Source of the DNA: Petrimonas sp.
GTDB lineage: Bacteria; Bacteroidota; Bacteroidia; Bacteroidales; Dysgonomonadaceae
Reading direction: 5' to 3'
Assembly: GCA_012839475.1 (NCBI GenBank)
Contig: DUNG01000001.1
Span: 1-63,746 of the forward strand
Length of the DNA: 63,746 bases
A program made the position numbers and the translations under genes. Position 1 is the stretch's first letter. Each line of letters starts with the position of its first letter. The notes beneath the pieces were generated by a model. The model did no database searches and was not told where the DNA came from. It saw only the letters and a program-made list of their open reading frames with translations. Of this stretch, positions 16,812 through 24,074 are shown piece after piece.

Positions 16812-18203
16812 ATGGTAGAAAAGATGAGGAGAACCCTTAGGGATTCCGCGGCGGCGCGCTGGACGGCGCTGGTCATCGTGTCGTTCACGATGATGTGTGG
16901 CTACTTTTTATCGGACGTGATGTCGCCCCTGGCGGGTCTGCTGGAGAGCCAGCTGGGCTGGACGCGGGCCGATTACGGCACCTACACCAGCTCCTACGGC
17001 TGGTTTAACGTCTTCCTGCTGATGTTGATCTTCGGCGGCATCATCCTCGATAAGCTGGGGATACGCATGACCGGCGTGGGCTCCGCATCGCTCATGGTGA
17101 TTGGAACCGCCATCAAGTACTGGGGTATCTCCAGCCCCGCGCTCGAAGGGGTGACCATCTTCGGGCTGGACGGCCGGCTCTTCTGGGCCTGCATCGGCTT
17201 CGCTACCTTTGCCGTGGGGGTCGAGGTGACCGGTATCACCGCCTCGAAGATCATCGTGAAGTGGTTCAAGGGGAAGGAGCTGGCGATGGCCATGGGCATG
17301 CAGGTGGCGATGGCCCGTATTGGTACCGCCATGGCCCTGGGTTTCTCGATACCCATCGCGCAGGCTACCGGGGTGATTGACGTCTCCCGACCCCTGCTGG
17401 TGGCACTGATTGGCCTCTGCATCGGCTTGATATTCTTCCTGGTCTACGTGGTGATGGATAAGAAGCTTGACGAGTCGGAAGCGAGCGAGGTGGCGGAAGC
17501 GGCCAACCCGGATGACGAGTTCAAGGTATCCGATATCGGGAAGATATTGAGCAACAAGGGGTGGTGGTTGATCGCGCTCCTGTGCGTCCTTTTCTACTCT
17601 GCCGTATTCCCCTTCCTGAAGTACGCGACTGACCTGATGGTAAACAAGTTCAACGTGGACCAGGGAATCGCCGGCATGATACCGATGCTGCTCCCGTTCG
17701 GGAATATTCTGCTTACGCCCCTGTTCGGCGGGATTTACGACAGGAAAGGGAAAGGGGCCACCATCATGATCATCGGCTCCATCCTGCTGATTATCGTGCA
17801 CGCCCTCTTCTCGATACCGGGGTTGAACAACTGGGTGTTCGCGATGGTGCTGGTGGTACTGCTGGGGGTGGCCTTCTCACTCGTTCCCTCCGCCATGTGG
17901 CCCTCGGTACCCAAGATTATCCCCGAACAGCGACTGGGTACTGCCTATTCGCTCATCTTCTGGGTGCAGAACTGGGGACTGATGGGCGTACCCCTGCTAA
18001 TTGGCTGGGTGCTGGAGAGGTACTGCGTGGTGGGACAAACGGTACGCGACGGGGTTGCCGTGAACATGTACAACTACACGCTCCCGATGATGATCTTTAC
18101 CCTGTTTGGTATACTGGCACTCATCGTGGCTTTCATGCTTAAGGCGGAGGATAAACGAAAAGGGTACGGGCTGGAGCAACCCAATATCGAGCAGAAACGG
18201 TAA
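16812..18203 (+). CDS. MFS transporter, substrate unknown
   Basis: The 463-residue protein has the usual twelve membrane spans in two six-helix halves with a central cytoplasmic loop (about residues 215-245, rich in Glu and Asp). A loop 2-3 motif is visible as GGIILDKLGIRMTG. The overall pattern, including SQLGWTRADYGTYTSSYGWFNV, resembles the MFSD1-like branch seen in Bacteroidetes, but no substrate can be named. Its last 15 codons and stop lie inside a 49-bp sequence repeated perfectly at 19770-19818, beyond the AbiE genes. The coding sequence itself is intact. Confidence 0.8.
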   Translation: MVEKMRRTLRDSAAARWTALVIVSFTMMCGYFLSDVMSPLAGLLESQLGWTRADYGTYTSSYGWFNVFLLMLIFGGIILDKLGIRMTGVGSASLMVIGTAIKYWGISSPALEGVTIFGLDGRLFWACIGFATFAVGVEVTGITASKIIVKWFKGKELAMAMGMQVAMARIGTAMALGFSIPIAQATGVIDVSRPLLVALIGLCIGLIFFLVYVVMDKKLDESEASEVAEAANPDDEFKVSDIGKILSNKGWWLIALLCVLFYSAVFPFLKYATDLMVNKFNVDQGIAGMIPMLLPFGNILLTPLFGGIYDRKGKGATIMIIGSILLIIVHALFSIPGLNNWVFAMVLVVLLGVAFSLVPSAMWPSVPKIIPEQRLGTAYSLIFWVQNWGLMGVPLLIGWVLERYCVVGQTVRDGVAVNMYNYTLPMMIFTLFGILALIVAFMLKAEDKRKGYGLEQPNIEQKR

Positions 18204-18204
18204 G
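18156..18204 (+). repeat. Left 49-bp direct repeat (in MFS gene end)
   Basis: It begins CGAAAAGGGTACGGGCTGG and ends CAGAAACGGTAAG, covering the last 15 codons and stop of the MFS gene plus one base. The bases on either side differ between the two copies, so the boundaries are sharp. Confidence 0.9.
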
Positions 18205-18211
18205 ATTTTCT

Positions 18212-19096
18212 CTAAACCTCTTTTCTATTTAGCCAATATGGATGAAGAACATGATGGATGTATTGCATTATATCCTCAAAAGAGGCGATAGTTTCGTCGT
18301 GATGTGTAACTGATTTCCTTAGGAAAGCCGACCACATCTGTTGCCTTTCTGCATCTTTGGCAAATCCCTCGCTAAACAAAGAGTGGTTGTCGACAAATAG
18401 GGTAAGACGCCGCTCAAAAGTCGCATTTATAGCCTTTTGTAAGTTATTCTCGTCGTAATGACCGCTTTTCAAAATGCGATACACATCGTAAAAATCTTTC
18501 ATCCTGCTGTTAGTTTCCGCTAATTCAATCATAGCCTGAAATTTTTCTGCTAAAACCGTTTCGGGTGAATACGCCAAAATGCTAACCGAGGGTAAATCAG
18601 GTAGTAATAGCGGGTATTCTAATTCGCTAGCCTTGGGTATAACGGTGTCACCAAATCCAATGTCTACGCTTAATGGCTGACATATGGTATCCATTCGTGC
18701 TGTAATCGTCAACCGAATACCTTTGTAAATACGGTTTTCATTAATTTCAGCTACTTGTATTTCATCTTGGTCAAACCGAATGCCATCACTCTTGTCATTT
18801 ATTTGACAAATTTCCGTGAAAATGGAATGAATATGCGTTTTATCTCTGCTAACACGGTTCCCGGTAAAATCAATATCGACGGTGGTGCGGGCTTGATCCC
18901 CGTCAATGGCATATAACAAGACACCACCTTTAAGATAGAAACGTTCACGGTAGGCACTCTGCGACAAACGGTAAAGTAACCGTTCGTGAGCATACCGGAT
19001 TATAAGCATTTGGTAGTTGAGTTGTTTTTGTCTGGCAAGATTAAAAAGCTTGGCACGTATAGATTTACCTATGTCAGTAACTGTTTTCATGGTCAT
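18212..19096 (-). CDS. AbiEii-type nucleotidyltransferase toxin
   Basis: The 294-residue protein belongs to the AbiEii/DUF1814 nucleotidyltransferase family. The core motif FYLKGGVLLYAI (about residue 55) is followed by RTTVDIDFTGNRVS, giving the GG and DID catalytic pattern. A later acidic-basic stretch (VLAEKFQAMIEL, then NSRMKDFYDVYRI) is the conserved family end motif. The toxin uses a nucleotide to block growth, as known for type IV AbiE systems that abort phage infection. Its ATG overlaps the AbiEi stop by four bases, the usual coupled layout. Its stop lies eight bases from the left direct repeat. Confidence 0.88.
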   Translation of the reverse strand: MTMKTVTDIGKSIRAKLFNLARQKQLNYQMLIIRYAHERLLYRLSQSAYRERFYLKGGVLLYAIDGDQARTTVDIDFTGNRVSRDKTHIHSIFTEICQINDKSDGIRFDQDEIQVAEINENRIYKGIRLTITARMDTICQPLSVDIGFGDTVIPKASELEYPLLLPDLPSVSILAYSPETVLAEKFQAMIELAETNSRMKDFYDVYRILKSGHYDENNLQKAINATFERRLTLFVDNHSLFSEGFAKDAERQQMWSAFLRKSVTHHDETIASFEDIMQYIHHVLHPYWLNRKEV

Positions 19097-19677
19097 TGTT
19101 GTATGGTTATAAATGTCTTCATCGTCGTACCGATACGCATGGCTTTGGCATATCGCATCAATTTATTCAAGTCCCTGTTGGGGCGAGCAAGGTAGTTTCG
19201 TAGAATTTCAGCGGATACATCCATTCCGATTTTTGTTCTGAATTTTACAGCATCGCATACGGACTTTTCAAGGTCGGTTATGGGAACGTTTAGTCCTTCA
19301 ATTTCTTGGATTGTTTTACCGAGTAGGACGTATTTCTCCAGCCAATAGTGCAACTGAATAGGTGGAAATTCAGGCAAGGTAACACGTCTGTTTCTCACGA
19401 TGGCAATGTGGTAAAATCGTGGTACCTGCGTGGTCAACCCGTAATGAAACCACGCTGAATAATAACACAAAACGCCTTCGGGAATAACCCGTTCCACGTC
19501 AATCATCGTTTTTGTCGATGCCAACTCTTTCAGCAAATAAACGCCCGGTTTAACGCGTTTGACGATTTTTTCTTCTGCCATCCGTCGCAATTGGTAACGC
19601 TGTTTCCCGTTTTGAAGCTCCTTACGAGTAAGATAGCCACCGTTCTCCTTGAATATTTCTACAATTTCAGTATTCAT
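19093..19677 (-). CDS. AbiEi-type antitoxin and repressor
   Basis: The 194-residue product carries an N-terminal winged-helix-like region (IVEIFKENGGYLTRKEL then LRRMAEEKIVKRVKPGVYLL), the AbiEi_4 layout, and a C-terminal domain with LPEFPPIQLHYW and ITDLEKSVCDAVKFRTKIG. AbiEi proteins neutralise the toxin and repress the operon. ATG at 19675-19677 is preferred because GGAA lies just before it and the TATATTTG box lies 18 bases upstream. A TTG seven codons earlier would overlap that box. It is the first gene of the two-gene operon. Confidence 0.85.
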   Translation of the reverse strand: MNTEIVEIFKENGGYLTRKELQNGKQRYQLRRMAEEKIVKRVKPGVYLLKELASTKTMIDVERVIPEGVLCYYSAWFHYGLTTQVPRFYHIAIVRNRRVTLPEFPPIQLHYWLEKYVLLGKTIQEIEGLNVPITDLEKSVCDAVKFRTKIGMDVSAEILRNYLARPNRDLNKLMRYAKAMRIGTTMKTFITIQQ

Positions 19678-19695
19678 TTCCTTCTTTATTTCGCA

Positions 19696-19703
19696 CAAAT
19701 ATA
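19696..19703 (-). promoter_or_regulatory. Candidate AbiE operon -7 box
   Basis: The minus strand reads TATATTTG, matching TAnnTTTG, 18 bases before the AbiEi ATG. It predicts a very short leader. No clear TTG is seen at the expected -33 distance in the AT-rich flank. Confidence 0.45.
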
Positions 19704-19769
19704 AGGCTTTTATTTAAAATAGCATTATATTCTTGCGTTTTATTTCAAAAAAATTGTTATTTCTGTTAG

Positions 19770-19818
19770 CGAAAAGGGTACGGGCTGGAGCAACCCAATA
19801 TCGAGCAGAAACGGTAAG
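19770..19818 (+). repeat. Right 49-bp direct repeat
   Basis: Identical over 49 bases to the MFS gene end at 18156-18204. Here it has no coding role and lies 12 bases from the stop of the convergent gene at 19831-21099. Confidence 0.9.
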
Positions 19819-19830
19819 GGAACCCTTCTT

Positions 19831-21099
19831 TCACGATCCGGGAATTTCAACGGTTAACGTGACCTTTCTGTTGGTGTTCGTCCATGGGGGCGAACCCAGC
19901 AACAGCCGCTTGATCTCGGTCTCGAGGTCGGGACAGCTGTTCTCTTGGATTTGGATACCGGTCGGCCGGCCGTTGGACCCGATGGAAAATGTTACCGTGA
20001 AGGCAATCGAATCTCCTTGGCAGAGGCTCTTGTCGTAATGTGTTATGAAATACTCCCTGAACTCCTTCTTCCCGAAGACCATTGCCTCAACCTCTCTTGC
20101 CTTGCCCTTCTTCTCCACCTGCTCTCTTTCCACAACCCCGTCTACCACCTCCTTTACCGCTTGATCCATAGCTTGGGTATCGGCACGGGTGGGGGCCTCT
20201 TTCATGGCAGCGGTGAAACCGACCTTGTCCGCCTTTTTCATTGTTCCGAATCCCACGATTACCGTTTCGTTTAAGGCCAGCTCATCGGCCTTCAGGGTGA
20301 TGTCTCCCACGTTCTCTTTCAACGGGAAGGTCGATTTTTTCATGCCGACGTACTCGGCGATAAGTGAGCCCTTCTCGCCTTTTGGTACCGATAAGCGGAA
20401 CATGCCATCCATATCGGTTACGGTTCCACTCGTGCTGTTCTCTAACGAGACGGTCGCACCGGTAACCGGCTCACCCGTTTCGTCCAGCACGCGCCCGGAA
20501 ACGAGCAGCTGATCCCGCTTTCTCATGGTATCGGTCATGGTGCTTCGAGAAGCCCGTTGTGCCAAGGCAAGGGCGGGAATGGACCTGGGATCGGGTATTT
20601 CCGTTGTGTCCACTACCTGAGCTACCACGACCTCCTCAAGGGGGGCGGTTCTCTCTTCTACGGTCCTCTCCTCCACGGTTCTCTCCTCCACGGTTCTCTC
20701 CTCCACGGTTCTCTCCTCCACGGTTCTCTCCTCCACGGTTCTCTCCTCCACGGTCCTCTCTTCCACGGTTCTTTCTTCCACGATTTCTTTTTCCACGCGG
20801 GTGTCGGTAGTGGCGACCAACGGTTCTGACAACCGTTGTGGAGGACGAAGCAAGAAGGGGATACCGATTAAAAGCAGGAGTAGGGCAGCAGCGGCAGCCA
20901 TCCAAACCCGCCTGTTAACGTGTTTCCGGGGTTGGGCAACCTGTTGTTCCAACTTTTGAATCGCCGAATAGTGATCCCCCTCCACCGAGTCGTACCCGTC
21001 GATGGCGTCTTGCAAGAACGGGTCTTCCATCGCCTCCCGCTCCAACCGGTTGGCCGCTTCCCCGTGCCGTTTTCCTCTTATGTAATCCTTTAAGTTCAC
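19831..21099 (-). CDS. Membrane-anchored anti-sigma/TonB-like protein with carboxypeptidase-regulatory-like domain
   Basis: The 422-residue protein (GTG start) has five parts. A short N-terminal segment (MNLKDYIRGKRHGEAANRLE) is typical of sigma-linked proteins in this group. One membrane span follows at about 66-84, then nine VEERT repeats (about 107-151). Next is a CarboxypepD_reg-like domain (VSGRVLDETGEPVTGATVSL) ending in a SusC-like LNETVIVGFGTMKK. The C-terminal 80 residues look like a TonB_C-type domain (FTVTFSIGSNGRPTGIQI, then the final beta strand). It lies 23 bases downstream of the ECF sigma gene on the same strand. The likely role is signal transfer or energy transduction at the envelope; a direct anti-sigma function is inferred from position. 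Confidence 0.75.
   Translation of the reverse strand: MNLKDYIRGKRHGEAANRLEREAMEDPFLQDAIDGYDSVEGDHYSAIQKLEQQVAQPRKHVNRRVWMAAAAALLLLLIGIPFLLRPPQRLSEPLVATTDTRVEKEIVEERTVEERTVEERTVEERTVEERTVEERTVEERTVEERTVEERTAPLEEVVVAQVVDTTEIPDPRSIPALALAQRASRSTMTDTMRKRDQLLVSGRVLDETGEPVTGATVSLENSTSGTVTDMDGMFRLSVPKGEKGSLIAEYVGMKKSTFPLKENVGDITLKADELALNETVIVGFGTMKKADKVGFTAAMKEAPTRADTQAMDQAVKEVVDGVVEREQVEKKGKAREVEAMVFGKKEFREYFITHYDKSLCQGDSIAFTVTFSIGSNGRPTGIQIQENSCPDLETEIKRLLLGSPPWTNTNRKVTLTVEIPGS
20647..20781 (-). repeat. Nine 15-bp tandem repeats encoding VEERT
   Basis: Nine in-frame 15-base units. The five middle ones (units 3-7) are identical and the outer ones differ by a few silent changes. Every unit encodes Val-Glu-Glu-Arg-Thr, giving a charged periplasmic stalk of 45 residues. 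Confidence 0.95.
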
Positions 21100-21122
21100 A
21101 CTGTAATACCTTGTTTAGGGGG

Positions 21123-21728
21123 TCATAATGACTTCAAGACCCTCTCGATGCAATTTTTCAAATTTCGTTTCCCGTTCTGAATGTAACTTTTCACCTTGTT
21201 GAGCGGGTAGCCCGTGAGGTCGACAATATCGGCGTACGACCTGTTTTCGTAATAAAAAAACTCAAGGCTCCTCCGTTGCTCCTCTCCCAACTCCTTCATG
21301 CAGAAGTGCAGGGCCGACTCCTCCTCGTCACTCCTCTCCCTATCCATTAGAGTAAAAAGGTGGCCGTTTTCCATAAACTCCTCGTCGATATTCACGAAAA
21401 TGTGCCGCTTGGCTCTCCGTAAACGGGCCAGGCAATGATTCTTAACCACGCTGTAGAGCCAGGTGTGGAAGTTCTGGATATCGTACTGCTTGATCTTGCC
21501 CGATACCTCCTCGAACAGGTCCATCACGGCGTCTTGTGCATCGGCCTCGTTCCCAAGGTACTTGAGGCATAACCCGTAAACCATCGGGATGTAACGCCGG
21601 TACAACTCGCCAAACCAGACCGGCTGATCCTCCCCCCGGCTCAATTCAAACAATTCGTCGTTCGTTAGCTTCGTTATGTCCGCCCTTTTTTTCAATGGGT
21701 TGCCTGCTCGTTCGTGAAAAGATTCCAC
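21123..21728 (-). CDS. ECF-type RNA polymerase sigma factor
   Basis: The 201-residue product has sigma region 2 (FGELYRRYIPMVYGLCLKYLGNEADAQDAVMDLF, with HTWLYSVVKNHCL as the core-binding and promoter-opening part) and region 4 (LGEEQRRSLEFFYYENRSYADIVDLTGYPLNKVKSYIQNGKRNLK) joined by a linker. The start codon is GTG at 21726-21728. No ATG occurs before region 2, so the N-terminus is less certain. It is followed by the TonB-like membrane protein and is divergent from a VWA protein gene. This trio is likely one regulatory unit. Confidence 0.87.
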   Translation of the reverse strand: MESFHERAGNPLKKRADITKLTNDELFELSRGEDQPVWFGELYRRYIPMVYGLCLKYLGNEADAQDAVMDLFEEVSGKIKQYDIQNFHTWLYSVVKNHCLARLRRAKRHIFVNIDEEFMENGHLFTLMDRERSDEEESALHFCMKELGEEQRRSLEFFYYENRSYADIVDLTGYPLNKVKSYIQNGKRNLKNCIERVLKSL

Positions 21729-21766
21729 GCGAATGTAAAAAAAATATCCGTTCGGTTATGGAATTT

Positions 21767-21807
21767 GATGCGCGATCGCATCTATTAAGTGAATCTATTA
21801 AGTGAAT
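21767..21807. repeat. Hairpin and perfect 13-bp tandem repeat in the sigma/VWA intergenic region
   Basis: GATGCG (21767-21772) and CGCATC (21777-21782) form an inverted repeat around CGAT. CTATTAAGTGAAT then occurs twice in tandem (21782-21794 and 21795-21807). The 13-bp spacing is near one helix turn, so a double binding site is possible, but a simple slippage duplication is equally likely. Confidence 0.6.
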
Positions 21808-21871
21808 TATCCATTGAACTTGAAAGCAAGTAAAATGATAAAGTGCGAAAGTTTATTTAAAAACGAACATT

Positions 21872-23719
21872 ATGAAAAGAATGAGCAAAAAAATCAGTTT
21901 GATGACCCTGACAGTCATGGCATCGCTATCGTTGATCGCGCAAGAGATCGAGGTGAAGGGAAGAGTGATGGATGCCGATGATAAGCAGCCGGTGATTGGC
22001 GCTATAGTTACCGAAAAAGGGAGCAACCGCTGTACGGTGACCGATGTGAACGGCGAGTTCAGCATCAAGACCGAGCGGGGGGAGCGACTGCATATCAGCT
22101 ACGTGGGCTATAAAGCTAAGGAGATCAAGGTGAAAAGCGAGTGGATCGAGGTCTACCTGAAGCCGGACAAAGTACTATTGGATGAGGTGGTGATGGTTGC
22201 TTTCGGTACACAAAAGGCAAGCAGGATGACCGGGGGGCTTTCCCCGATGGTAAGGGGCGGTTACCCGGCTCTGCCAATCCCCTCGTTCGTCAGGCAAGAG
22301 GTAAATACCGAGGAGTACGCATCGTTCAAGGAGAACCGCTTCGTCTCGGTGGCGAAGCAGCCGCTCTCTACCTTTTCGCTCGACGTGGATGCTGCCTCGT
22401 ACGGGAATATCCGCCGGATGATCAACCAGGGGGAACTGCCTCACAAAGACGCGGTGCGGGTGGAAGAGATGATCAACTACTTTAGCTATGCCTACCCACA
22501 ACCCGTGGACGGGCACCCGGTGAGGATCGTGACCGAAACGACGGCATGCCCGTGGAACAAGCAACACCAGCTGATGCGTATCGGGGTGAAGGCGAAAGAG
22601 ATACCCACGAAAAACTTACCGCCCAGCAACTTCGTCTTCCTTATCGACGTGTCGGGCTCTATGTACGACGCGAACAAGCTGCCGCTCGTGAAGTCGTCGC
22701 TCAAACTGCTGGTCAACAACCTGAGGGAGAGCGATAGGGTGGCGATCGTTACCTATGCCGGCGCGGCAGGGGTGGCATTACCGTCGACCGAGGGAACGGA
22801 CAAGCAGAAGATCCTGGACGCTTTGGAAAGCTTACAGGCGGGGGGAAGCACCGCGGGAGCGGCGGGTATCCAACTGGCGTACGAGATTGCGGAGAGGAAC
22901 TTCGTGAAGGAGGGGAACAACCGGGTGATCCTCTGTACCGATGGCGATTTTAACGTGGGGGTATCCAGCAAGGAGGGGCTGGAGTCGCTCATCGAGTCGA
23001 AACGGAAGAGCGGTATTTTCCTGACCGTGCTGGGATACGGGATGGGCAACTACAAGGACGATAGGCTGCAAACCCTCGCGCAGACCGGCAACGGGAACCA
23101 CGCGTACGTGGATAACCTGCAGGAGGCGAACAGGGTGCTGGTGAACGAGTTCGGTAGCACGATGTATACCGTGGCGAAGGACGTGAAGATACAGGTGGAG
23201 TTCAACCCGGCGTTCGTGAACGCGTACCGGCTGATCGGCTACGAGAGCAGGTTGCTTGACGATGAGGATTTTAATGACGACCAAAAGGATGCGGGTGAGC
23301 TGGGACCTGGGCATACCGTCACGGCACTGTACGAGATCGTGCCCGTGGGCGTGAAATCATCGGTGGGAACTATCGACCCCTTGAAGTACCAGGTGGCGGA
23401 AAAGAGCACACCCAAGCTGACGAATAGCAAGGAACTGCTGACCGTGAAGTTAAGGTACAAGAACCCGGACGAGGAGAGGAGCAAGCTGCTGGAAGTTCCC
23501 GTGCTGGCGAGCTCCGTGAAGGCGAACGCGTCACCCGAGATGAAGTTCGTGATGGCGGTCGCCATGTTCGGGCAGCTGCTGCGAGACTCTGATTACATGG
23601 GGGATGCTACCTACACCCAGGTGGTCGACCTGGCCCGCCAGGGGCTGGAGGAGGACCCGCACGGCTACCGTCGAGAATTTATCCGGCTGGTGGAGGCTAC
23701 CCGACAGCTCGACAAGTAG
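21872..23719 (+). CDS. YfbK-like VWA domain protein with regulatory-like N-terminal domain
   Basis: The 615-residue protein has a signal peptide (MKRMSKKISLMTLTVMASLSLIAQ), a CarboxypepD_reg-like domain (VKGRVMDADDKQPVIGAIV, then FSIKTERGERLHISYVGYKAK) and a SusC-like LLDEVVMVAFGTQKA. A VWA N-terminal segment follows (FSLDVDAASYGNIRRMINQG), then the VWA domain with the MIDAS motif FLIDVSGSMYDANK (about residue 252) and a DUF3520-like C-terminus ending in REFIRLVEATRQ. It should be exported. Its regulatory domain and FGT motif parallel those of the TonB-like protein encoded on the other side of the sigma gene. A hairpin terminator follows. Confidence 0.85.
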   Translation: MKRMSKKISLMTLTVMASLSLIAQEIEVKGRVMDADDKQPVIGAIVTEKGSNRCTVTDVNGEFSIKTERGERLHISYVGYKAKEIKVKSEWIEVYLKPDKVLLDEVVMVAFGTQKASRMTGGLSPMVRGGYPALPIPSFVRQEVNTEEYASFKENRFVSVAKQPLSTFSLDVDAASYGNIRRMINQGELPHKDAVRVEEMINYFSYAYPQPVDGHPVRIVTETTACPWNKQHQLMRIGVKAKEIPTKNLPPSNFVFLIDVSGSMYDANKLPLVKSSLKLLVNNLRESDRVAIVTYAGAAGVALPSTEGTDKQKILDALESLQAGGSTAGAAGIQLAYEIAERNFVKEGNNRVILCTDGDFNVGVSSKEGLESLIESKRKSGIFLTVLGYGMGNYKDDRLQTLAQTGNGNHAYVDNLQEANRVLVNEFGSTMYTVAKDVKIQVEFNPAFVNAYRLIGYESRLLDDEDFNDDQKDAGELGPGHTVTALYEIVPVGVKSSVGTIDPLKYQVAEKSTPKLTNSKELLTVKLRYKNPDEERSKLLEVPVLASSVKANASPEMKFVMAVAMFGQLLRDSDYMGDATYTQVVDLARQGLEEDPHGYRREFIRLVEATRQLDK

Positions 23720-23745
23720 AGAGCTCTCGCTGAACGAGAAGAACA

Positions 23746-23791
23746 GGGCGCGTGTGAAGGTAACTCCGGTTGCCGGACATGTGCCCTTTTT
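23746..23791 (+). terminator. Rho-independent terminator after the VWA gene
   Basis: GGGCGCGTGT (23746-23755) pairs with ACATGTGCCC (23777-23786) with two G-U pairs. Five T bases follow. An inner CCGG/CCGG pair adds stability. Confidence 0.65.
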
Positions 23792-23867
23792 CGTCGCCTG
23801 CCAAAACGACAGCCGCACCCCTTTGGCAAAGATTTTGACTCTACGTTGTTGAGTATCATTTACTCAC

Positions 23868-24042
23868 CTTTCGCAAGTAGTAAGTGTTCCTTTTTTGCTT
23901 TCAGTAAGATGACCTCGCAAACTTTGCGTCAGTCGAATATTTTCGATAAGTGAGAACAGAGCCAAGTTTACTTGAGCTATGTCGAACGCAGAAAATATCT
24001 GCGAAGCGAGCCTGAAAGCAAAAAAACACTCAGAGACGAAAG
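23868..24042. mobile_element. MITE-like element with terminal inverted repeats, copy 1
   Basis: The ends form imperfect inverted repeats of about 32-38 bases: CTTTCGCA...TTTTTTGCTTTCAG on the left, and on the complementary strand from the right CTTTCGTCTC...TTTTTTTGCTTTCAGG. The core (23934-23999) on the minus strand aligns with 47088-47154 almost base for base, including CTCAAGTAAACTTG at the centre. No protein is encoded. It ends 32 bases before the clpB ATG, so an open frame running from it into clpB is spurious. No clear target duplication is seen. Confidence 0.65.
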
Positions 24043-24074
24043 TTAATTTATTATTGATTAAAACAACGAAGAGT

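Larger units (their letters stand above)
18156..19818. mobile_element. AbiE cassette bounded by 49-bp direct repeats
   Basis: A perfect 49-base direct repeat (18156-18204 and 19770-19818) encloses 1565 bases that hold only the AbiEi/AbiEii pair and its promoter. The left copy is the real 3' end of the MFS gene; the right copy is a spare with no reading function, next to the unrelated gene at 19831. The inside is visibly lower in GC than both sides. This is how an element looks after recombining into a gene end and restoring it. No integrase or transposase is inside, so it was either mobilised in trans or came by another recombination route. Confidence 0.75.

Noticed and set aside
15716-16888. 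Long open frame on the minus strand opposite the FlaA1-like gene
   Set aside because: The translation is rich in His, Arg, Gly and Pro with no family features, and the opposite strand encodes a full-length conserved enzyme. GC-rich genes open the antisense frame.
18156-19818. AbiE region as a complete integrative element
   Set aside because: No integrase, transposase or transfer gene and no tRNA end is present. Only a cassette with direct repeats is supported.
20647-20781. Tandem repeats as a CRISPR array
   Set aside because: Units are 15 bases with no spacers and lie in frame inside a coding sequence.
23979-24074. N-terminal extension of ClpB
   Set aside because: These codons come from the repeat element. 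The conserved ClpB N-domain starts at ATG 24075.
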